Of a stretch of 5,121 bases of DNA, positions 1 to 3,592 are shown one piece after another; position 1 is the stretch's first letter, and each line of letters starts with the position of its first letter. This DNA comes from Candidatus Hydrogenedentota bacterium (GTDB lineage: Bacteria; Hydrogenedentota; Hydrogenedentia; Hydrogenedentales; SLHB01). The DNA lies in the NCBI GenBank assembly GCA_007130675.1, contig SLSB01000693.1, positions 1 through 5,121 of the forward strand, written 5' to 3'. A program made the translations under genes and the position numbers. The notes under the pieces are model-generated. The model ran no database searches. It saw only the letters and a list, made by a program, of their open reading frames with translations, and was not told the DNA's origin.

Positions 1-414
1 GGCTCGACACTCAGCCGCGTTGTTCATTCATGGGTGCTGGCGCGCACCGATCGAGAGCGGTCGTGGGGACTCTTCAAGCAGGCACTGGAAAGCGATGTCG
101 CAGACATTCAGGGCGGAACTACGTCCGAAGGCATCCACTTGGGCGCTATGGCGGGGACAGTCGATCTCGTGCAGCGCGGGTATACGGGCCTCGAGACCCG
201 TGATGGCGTCTTGTGGTTCAAACCTCATCTGCCAGAAGAGCTGCAACACGTCCATATGCGTCTCTACTACCGCCGCAACTGCATCACGATTGTTGTCACC
301 CGCGACTCGCTGATTGTAACGCTGGCAGCAGGCAACATGCCGCCGGCCAAGATAGGCTTAAACGGGAAGGTACACAGTGTCCAACCGGGCGAAACCCGAG
401 AGTTTCCAATGTGA
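1..414 (+). CDS. Glycoside hydrolase family 65 sugar phosphorylase, C-terminal fragment (5' end outside window)
   Basis: Only the last 137 codons are present. The frame is open from base 1 and ends at TGA 412-414. Enzymes of this family cleave an alpha-glucosidic disaccharide (maltose, trehalose, kojibiose and similar) with inorganic phosphate in the cytoplasm, giving beta-glucose 1-phosphate. Seen here: a GSTLSRVVHSW stretch at the very start, matching the family's conserved Ser-rich SSLS loop, and TTSEGIHLGAMAGT at fragment residues 40-53, matching the conserved EGIHxG segment; from memory, both line the phosphate pocket. Then comes DLVQRGYTGLETRDGVLWFKPHLPEEL, typical of the end of the catalytic barrel, followed by the small beta-sandwich C-terminal domain ending in PGETREFPM. 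The catalytic Glu lies upstream and is not visible. Some relatives are fused to an N-terminal HAD/beta-phosphoglucomutase domain, which cannot be tested here. Family assignment is confident; substrate is not. Confidence 0.9.
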   Translation, partial: GSTLSRVVHSWVLARTDRERSWGLFKQALESDVADIQGGTTSEGIHLGAMAGTVDLVQRGYTGLETRDGVLWFKPHLPEELQHVHMRLYYRRNCITIVVTRDSLIVTLAAGNMPPAKIGLNGKVHSVQPGETREFPM

Positions 415-418
415 CAAG

Positions 419-432
419 GTTGCGCGCGCAAC
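419..432. other. 14-bp perfect palindrome just after the phosphorylase stop codon
   Basis: GTTGCGCGCGCAAC is self-complementary and begins 5 bases after the TGA at 412-414. As RNA it can fold into a 5-bp stem with a GCGC loop. No T-run follows, so it is not a standard intrinsic terminator. It may still protect the mRNA 3' end or act with another factor; this role is inference. Confidence 0.35.
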
Positions 433-628
433 GTAAATCCGTTGGTCTTCATCATGCAGATCTCAGCATTCAATCATCCGGCAGTGAGAGAAGGTCAGAT
501 AGCGCGCATTGAACGCACAGCACCGTCCCTGTGTCCTGCAAAGCCTCGAAGGCGCGGCGGCCTACCAGCTCAACATTCTGGACAAGTCATTCTTGCTCAA
601 TCTCGCAAAAATCCGAACGATTTGGAGT

Positions 629-672
629 GCGGCGGCTTGCCTCCGCTTTGGTTTCGCCCGGCTTGCCGGGCG
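629..672. repeat. Tandem hairpins with shared GGCTTGCC core; candidate dispersed palindromic repeat
   Basis: Two hairpins sit 26 bases apart, centre to centre. The first pairs GCGGCGGC (629-636) with GCCTCCGC (639-646) across a TT loop with one mismatch. The second pairs CGCCCGGC (655-662) perfectly with GCCGGGCG (665-672), also across TT. Both contain the identical octamer GGCTTGCC (634-641 and 660-667). There is no T-tract, so this does not look like a terminator. Its compact paired structure in a noncoding spacer resembles REP-type elements. Only one copy of the pair is in this window, so calling it a genome-wide repeat is inference. Confidence 0.5.
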
Positions 673-886
673 GTAGGCCCCACGATCACGTTTCGATTAA
701 CGTGACAAGCGAGTCCATTCACACCCATAAGCACTGGCGAAGCCTAACGATGGCGCAATGGGCGCAGTCGGAAATATCGTTCTGGGGATCACCCGGCGCC
801 TCCTCCGCACTCACCGATGCTGATCCGGCGATTCTGGCTGCGTCTCGATGTGGAATCGGGCTGGCGCTTTTGTGTATTCTCAGCTC

Positions 887-916
887 CCGGCACGAGAGTG
901 TTCCACAGCGTGCCGG
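887..916 (+). other. 8-bp perfect hairpin in the region upstream of trpS
   Basis: CCGGCACG (887-894) pairs perfectly with CGTGCCGG (909-916) around a 14-base loop, and two more pairs can form outside a one-base bulge. It lies about 120 bases before trpS. I looked for the T-box leader consensus that controls some trpS genes (a TGGNACCGCG-like motif followed by a terminator) and did not find it. A T7 tract occurs at 956-962, 39 bases further on, too far away to make this hairpin an intrinsic terminator. It may be leader structure or another repeated palindrome. Confidence 0.35.
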
Positions 917-981
917 AGAGGGGTTAAACGCAGTGACTATGCGCGCCTGACCGTGTTTTTTTCTCAACCATTTGCGCAAAT

Positions 982-1010
982 TTGACGCGCACATTTTGTA
1001 TTGAGAACAT
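982..1010 (+). promoter_or_regulatory. Weak possible sigma-70-type promoter for trpS
   Basis: TTGACG (982-987) is a good -35 match. With a 17-base spacer the -10 would be GAACAT (1005-1010), which matches the consensus at only three of six positions. This is the most A+T-rich part of the spacer, it lies just ahead of trpS, and it is preceded by the palindrome TTTGCGCAAA (971-980). The call is tentative. Confidence 0.25.
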
Positions 1011-1027
1011 GAAGGCACCATCGCGAC

Positions 1028-1031
1028 GAGG
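1028..1031 (+). promoter_or_regulatory. Ribosome binding site that decides the trpS start
   Basis: GAGG at 1028-1031 abuts the first in-frame ATG (1032) with no spacing, but stands 6 bases from the second ATG (1038), a normal Shine-Dalgarno distance. This favours initiation at 1038. Confidence 0.6.
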
Positions 1032-1037
1032 ATGACC

Positions 1038-2099
1038 ATGACTGACAAAAGAGAAGTGATACTATCGGGAATCCGCCCGACGGGGCGGCTGCATTACGGC
1101 AATTATTTCGGTGCGGTGAAGAACTTCATCGACCTGCAAGGACAAGACAACGTCCGCTACTACTTCATTGCCGACTACCACGCCCTGACCACCATCTCCG
1201 AGCGTGAAGATTTCTACCAGCAGACCATCGACATGCTGCGGACGTATGTGGCGTGTGGACTGGACCCCGCCGCGTCGGTCATCTACCGGCAGAGCGACCT
1301 CCCGTGCACGGCCGAACTCACGCTATTGCTGGGCATGATTACGAACATCGGATTTCTCGAGCGCGGAACAACCTACAAAGACAAAATGAGCAAACTCGAG
1401 GAAACCCCCGGCGGGGTCGAAGGCAATCCCCTGTCCTACGGCCTTCTTGGATACCCCGTGTTGATGGCGGCCGACATTCTGATCGTGCGCGCCAACAAAG
1501 TGCCGGTGGGCGACGACCAGCGCCAGCATCTCGAGATGGCCATCGACATTGCCCAGCGGTTCAACAGCCGGTTCGGCGAGACGCTGACCGTGCCCGAGGG
1601 CATCGCGCGCAATGCCTTGCGCCTGCCCGGCCTTGACGGCTCGGCGAAGATGGGCAAGAGTGAAAACAATACGCTCGATCTGCTCGACGATCCCAAGACC
1701 GTGCTGAAGAAAATAAAGTCCGTGCCGACCACTACCGACCCCGAGCCCCTCAACACCAACAGCAACGATCCGGACGACGTAATCCCGAGAATGCCCAACA
1801 GCGTCGGAGCGTTGTACCGGCTGCTGCACCTGCTCGCGCCGAAAGATGTCTATCTCGATTTCGTCGGCAAGTACCGCCGGGGCGAAAAATTCTACGGCAC
1901 CCTCAAGACCACCTTGGCGGAGCATGTCTCGGCATTCAACGCGCCGATCATCGAGAAATTTAACGACCCCGCCAATTCGCGCGAATCTGTCGAAGACTTC
2001 CTGCGGGAAAACGCCAAGAAAGTGACGCCGGTAGCTCTCGAAACGGTCGAGGCCTGCCGCGCGGCCATGGGGATAGGCCACAGTCTGTACCGTGCATAA
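1038..2099 (+). CDS. trpS: Tryptophanyl-tRNA synthetase
   Basis: This cytoplasmic class I aminoacyl-tRNA synthetase charges tRNA-Trp with tryptophan using ATP. The product is 353 residues, slightly longer than the roughly 330 usual for bacterial TrpRS. Seen in the sequence: the HIGH-type ATP motif as HYGN (residues 19-22) inside GIRPTGRLHYGNYFGAVKNF; GYPVLMAADILIVRANKVPVGDDQRQHLEMA, with VPVGDDQ at 155-161, the strongly conserved TrpRS Rossmann-fold segment; and the KMSKS loop as KMGKS (204-208), followed by ENNTLDLLDDP. The helical C-terminal anticodon-binding part follows, ending in MGIGHSLYRA before TAA (2097-2099). The start at 1038 was chosen over the ATG at 1032 because GAGG lies 6 bases before it; starting at 1032 would only add Met-Thr. 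The gene stands alone, far from the phosphorylase upstream and convergent with the tRNA gene downstream. No frameshift or missing key residue was seen. Confidence 0.97.
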   Translation: MTDKREVILSGIRPTGRLHYGNYFGAVKNFIDLQGQDNVRYYFIADYHALTTISEREDFYQQTIDMLRTYVACGLDPAASVIYRQSDLPCTAELTLLLGMITNIGFLERGTTYKDKMSKLEETPGGVEGNPLSYGLLGYPVLMAADILIVRANKVPVGDDQRQHLEMAIDIAQRFNSRFGETLTVPEGIARNALRLPGLDGSAKMGKSENNTLDLLDDPKTVLKKIKSVPTTTDPEPLNTNSNDPDDVIPRMPNSVGALYRLLHLLAPKDVYLDFVGKYRRGEKFYGTLKTTLAEHVSAFNAPIIEKFNDPANSRESVEDFLRENAKKVTPVALETVEACRAAMGIGHSLYRA

Positions 2100-2126
2100 C
2101 GCCATCAGCCCCACTGGGAAGTCCGC

Positions 2127-2240
2127 ATGAAGATTCTGATCACCGGCGGCACGCCTTTGCGCTGTTCCACCGCAGAGCAGATGATCGACTTCTCGTCGGC
2201 CCCTCCGCCGCGGCACGGTCCCACGCCCGAGCCGCTCTAA
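2127..2240 (+). pseudogene. Possible remnant of an NAD(P)-binding epimerase/dehydratase-type gene (37-codon frame)
   Basis: An ATG 27 bases after the trpS stop opens a 37-codon frame whose first residues, MKILITGGT, are exactly the way many extended short-chain dehydrogenase/reductase sugar epimerases begin (MKILITGGTGFIG). The similarity ends there: the next residues, PLRCSTAEQM, lack the rest of the glycine-rich dinucleotide loop, and the frame stops at TAA 2238-2240. A GGGAAG sits 5 bases before the ATG, a poor to fair ribosome binding site. It could be the stump of a truncated or decayed gene, a very small real gene, or chance, since nine residues are little evidence. I found no continuation in the other frames downstream. 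Confidence 0.25.
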
Positions 2241-2249
2241 TCTCCCGCT

Positions 2250-2300
2250 GCGGCGTGGTCTCCTGACCAAGCCGCCCGCGCGACCGCAGGTCGCCATTTT
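2250..2300 (+). terminator. Tandem hairpins with T4 downstream of trpS; possible transcription terminator
   Basis: The first hairpin pairs GCGGC (2250-2254) with GCCGC (2271-2275) and TGGTC (2256-2260) with GACCA (2265-2269), with one G/A mismatch between them and a TCCT loop. Four bases later GCGACC (2280-2285) pairs with GGTCGC (2289-2294) around a GCA loop, followed by C-A-TTTT (2297-2300). Position and shape fit the end of the trpS transcript, about 150-200 bases past its stop. The T-run is short, so intrinsic termination would be modest. Confidence 0.4.
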
Positions 2301-2426
2301 CCCGGCTCCGGCCGTAGCACAGGTATCTTGCCCGTGGCACAGCCATGCCGCGAAGAGATCCCGCTGTCGCAATGGGCCGAGTGACGGCGGCATCGCCAGC
2401 GACCAAGGGTCCACAGAGGGCGGGTG

Positions 2427-2440
2427 AATTCTCGAGAATT
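2427..2440. other. 14-bp perfect palindrome AATTCTCGAGAATT
   Basis: This self-complementary sequence sits only 5 bases outside the end of the tRNA-Leu terminator (2446), in the convergent spacer between trpS and the tRNA gene. It could be a protein-binding site or a very short-loop hairpin, but no function can be assigned from sequence. Confidence 0.3.
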
Positions 2441-2445
2441 GCAGC

Positions 2446-2482
2446 AAAAAGCCCCGAAAAACGCGTCGTTTCCCGGGGCTTT
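2446..2482 (-). terminator. Intrinsic terminator of the tRNA-Leu gene
   Basis: Read on the - strand, AAAGCCCCG (2482-2474) pairs perfectly with CGGGGCTTT (2456-2448), giving 9 bp whose outer three A-T pairs merge into a T5 tail (2450-2446). An inner AAACG/CGTTT stem continues the hairpin after a two-base bulge. It begins 8 bases after the CCA end of the tRNA. In the + direction only three Ts follow, so it is oriented for the tRNA transcript. Confidence 0.88.
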
Positions 2483-2490
2483 GTCTATCA

Positions 2491-2577
2491 TGGTGCCGGA
2501 GAAGGGACTCGAACCCCCACGCCCTTGCGAGCACATGGTCCTGAACCATGCGTGTCTACCAATTCCACCACTCCGGC
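2491..2577 (-). tRNA. tRNA-Leu(CAG), CCA encoded
   Basis: This 87-base tRNA decodes the leucine codon CUG. On the - strand the acceptor stem GCCGGAG (from 2577) pairs with CTCCGGC, followed by discriminator A and an encoded CCA (2493-2491). The D arm contains GGTAGAC. The anticodon arm is CATGG-TTCAGGA-CCATG with anticodon CAG at 2543-2541. A long class II variable arm has the stem GCTC/GGGC closed by a GCAA loop, which together with A73 is diagnostic for leucine. The T arm reads GGGGG-TTCGAGT-CCCTT; its last two pairs are G-U wobbles. The gene is monocistronic, with its own promoter and terminator, and runs opposite to every protein gene in the window. Confidence 0.97.
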
Positions 2578-2604
2578 GATGGCTTCGCACGGCAAAGCGC
2601 CGAT

Positions 2605-2634
2605 ATGGTAGCTCACAAAGACCGTGCAGGTCAA
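2605..2634 (-). promoter_or_regulatory. Promoter of tRNA-Leu(CAG)
   Basis: On the - strand, TTGACC (2634-2629) matches the sigma-70 -35 box at five of six positions. An 18-base spacer separates it from TACCAT (2610-2605), a four-of-six -10 box. Transcription would start close to 2598, leaving a 5' leader of about 20 bases before the mature tRNA end at 2577, a normal arrangement for RNase P processing. Confidence 0.55.
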
Positions 2635-2637
2635 ATG

Positions 2638-2666
2638 CAATATGCACGTATCCAATGTGCACATAT
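2638..2666. repeat. Two near-identical 14-base repeats upstream of the tRNA promoter
   Basis: CAATATGCACGTAT (2638-2651) and CAATGTGCACATAT (2653-2666) agree at 12 of 14 positions and are set 15 bases apart. The second contains the perfect palindrome ATGTGCACAT (2655-2664) and the first is nearly palindromic. They begin four bases upstream of the tRNA -35 box and lie between the two divergent promoters, a plausible place for an activator or repressor site. No known regulator consensus was recognised. Confidence 0.35.
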
Positions 2667-2711
2667 GGGAGCGTCCCGGTCAGGATGCGCCGCCAATTAA
2701 CCCATGCCGGT

Positions 2712-2740
2712 TTGCTTCCGATTGGCACGGATGGTATGAT
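2712..2740 (+). promoter_or_regulatory. Extended -10 promoter for recO (and probably lepA)
   Basis: TATGAT (2735-2740) matches the -10 consensus at five of six positions and carries an upstream TG (2732-2733) in the extended -10 position. TTGCTT (2712-2717), 17 bases upstream, is a weaker -35. Transcription would begin near 2747, giving a leader of about 90 bases before recO. The perfect palindrome TTACCGGTAA (2741-2750) directly overlaps the predicted start point. Confidence 0.6.
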
Positions 2741-2750
2741 TTACCGGTAA
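2741..2750. promoter_or_regulatory. 10-bp palindrome over the predicted recO transcription start; possible operator
   Basis: TTACCGGTAA is perfectly self-complementary and begins immediately after the -10 box, so a protein bound there would block initiation. It does not match the common LexA boxes (CTGTN8ACAG or GAACN4GTTC types). The operator role is inference from position only. Confidence 0.3.
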
Positions 2751-2781
2751 TGTCTTGCCCGCCTTGGACTTCGTTTGATTT

Positions 2782-2802
2782 CCCCGCGAGTCGAGCGCGG
2801 GG
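2782..2802 (+). other. 7-bp G+C hairpin in the recO leader
   Basis: CCCCGCG (2782-2788) pairs perfectly with CGCGGGG (2796-2802) around a 7-base loop. It lies within the predicted 5' untranslated region, 33 bases before the recO start codon. No T-run follows, so it is not an intrinsic terminator. It may affect mRNA stability, or be incidental in G+C-rich DNA. Confidence 0.35.
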
Positions 2803-2835
2803 TGAGCGTCAGGCCCGGAGCGTCGGAGTAGTGAG

Positions 2836-3555
2836 GTGTCACAGGAACGAACAGAGGCCGTGGTGCTCCGAGGCGTGGATTTCAGTGAAACGAGCCGGAT
2901 CGTGACGTTCTTGACGCCCTGCCGGGGCAAGATGGCGTGCATGGCCGCCGGAGCGCGCCGCGCAAAAAGCGGGTTGGCAGGTGTGTTGGACACATTCAAC
3001 CGGCTCGAGATGGTGTATTACTGGAAAGACGGCCGCTCGGTTCAGAAACTGGGCGAAATCTCGGTGCTGGACACGTATCCGTTGCTCAAGGCGGACCTCG
3101 AGAAGTCCGTCTATGCGGCGTTTCCGCTCGAGATTGCGTATCGTGCGGCACAGGAAAACGAGCCTTCCCAAGCGCTGTATGCCGCGCTCACGCGGGGTCT
3201 CGCGTCGATGGCACATTGGACCGGCGACGCCCGGACGCATGCCGCGTGGCAGGCGCTGCATCTGTTGTCGGCCGCCGGGTTCGAGATGACGCTGGCCCCG
3301 CGCGGTTCGCGGCCGTGGGTATGGTTTTCGTGCGACCACGGCGTGCTCGATCCTTCGCAGCGCGGAGACCGGCGCTTGGATGCGCAGGGCTACGACAGCC
3401 TGTGCGCCTTGGCATCTGCGCGCGAGGCGTGTCTCGATGTTGCGGACAGCGCCGAGGTTTTTGCGGCGGTGCGCGGCTACGCCGCGCGGCAGATGGAGAC
3501 GAGTTTTCGCAGCTTGCGAGTGATAGAACAAATATTCGAGCGCCGTCCCCGATGA
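2836..3555 (+). CDS. recO: DNA repair protein RecO
   Basis: RecO works with RecR (and RecF) in the cytoplasm to displace single-strand-binding protein and load RecA on gapped DNA; it also anneals single strands. The product is 239 residues, typical for the family. Seen: EAVVLRGVDFSETSRIVTFLT near the N-terminus, then RGKMACMAAGARRAKSGLAGVLDTFNRLEM, the classic RecO N-terminal OB-fold signature, followed by an alpha-helical region with LEIAYRAAQENEPSQALYAALTRGL. The zinc-finger part between about residues 150 and 195 does not show the paired CxxC motifs found in many RecO proteins: only isolated Cys occur (WFSCDHGVL, SLCALA). The GTG start at 2836 is supported by GGAG at 2825-2828 with a 7-base spacer. 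The stop is TGA 3553-3555. lepA begins 37 bases later on the same strand, suggesting a two-gene transcription unit driven from the promoter near 2735. Confidence 0.92.
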   Translation: MSQERTEAVVLRGVDFSETSRIVTFLTPCRGKMACMAAGARRAKSGLAGVLDTFNRLEMVYYWKDGRSVQKLGEISVLDTYPLLKADLEKSVYAAFPLEIAYRAAQENEPSQALYAALTRGLASMAHWTGDARTHAAWQALHLLSAAGFEMTLAPRGSRPWVWFSCDHGVLDPSQRGDRRLDAQGYDSLCALASAREACLDVADSAEVFAAVRGYAARQMETSFRSLRVIEQIFERRPR

Positions 3556-3592
3556 TTACGGCGGGATAGGGTTTGGATCAGGCACGGATTGC

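Larger units (their letters stand above)
415..1037. other. Long intergenic spacer without a convincing gene
   Basis: This 620-base stretch contains open frames on both strands (the longest is 531-950 on +, 139 codons). None shows a recognisable motif or a good ribosome binding site, and their composition is Arg/Ser/Ala-rich, as expected of out-of-frame G+C-rich DNA. What it does hold is listed separately: a palindrome at the phosphorylase stop, tandem GGC-TT-GCC hairpins, an 8-bp hairpin at 887-916, a T7 tract at 956-962, the palindrome TTTGCGCAAA at 971-980, and a weak possible promoter for trpS. Confidence 0.6.

Noticed and set aside
531..950. 139-codon + strand frame in the first spacer, and 719-1048 on the - strand
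   Set aside because: No conserved motif and no convincing ribosome binding site. The + frame passes through both noncoding hairpins, and the - frame overlaps the trpS start region.
880..1031. T-box riboswitch or trp attenuator ahead of trpS
   Set aside because: No TGGNACCGCG-type T-box sequence, no run of Trp codons in a leader peptide, and no hairpin placed directly before a T-run were found.
2446..2482. Use of the strong hairpin as the trpS terminator on the + strand
   Set aside because: In the + direction the stem is followed by only three Ts and then GTCTATC, while the - strand reading has a proper T-tail 8 bases after the tRNA. It was therefore assigned to the tRNA.
1323..2549. 408-codon open frame on the - strand across trpS and its downstream spacer
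   Set aside because: It is antisense to a well-supported trpS, is rich in Arg/Gly/His without any family motif, and even runs through the tRNA-Leu terminator and into the tRNA gene.
2491..2577. Mobile-element attachment site at the tRNA-Leu gene
   Set aside because: tRNA-Leu genes are common integration sites, but there is no integrase, no repeated tRNA 3' end in the window and only housekeeping genes around it.
2839..3531. 230-codon - strand frame and 210-codon + strand frame (2937-3569) over recO
   Set aside because: Both overlap recO in other frames, have no recognisable motifs and show composition typical of shadow frames. recO has the signature N-terminus and a good ribosome binding site.
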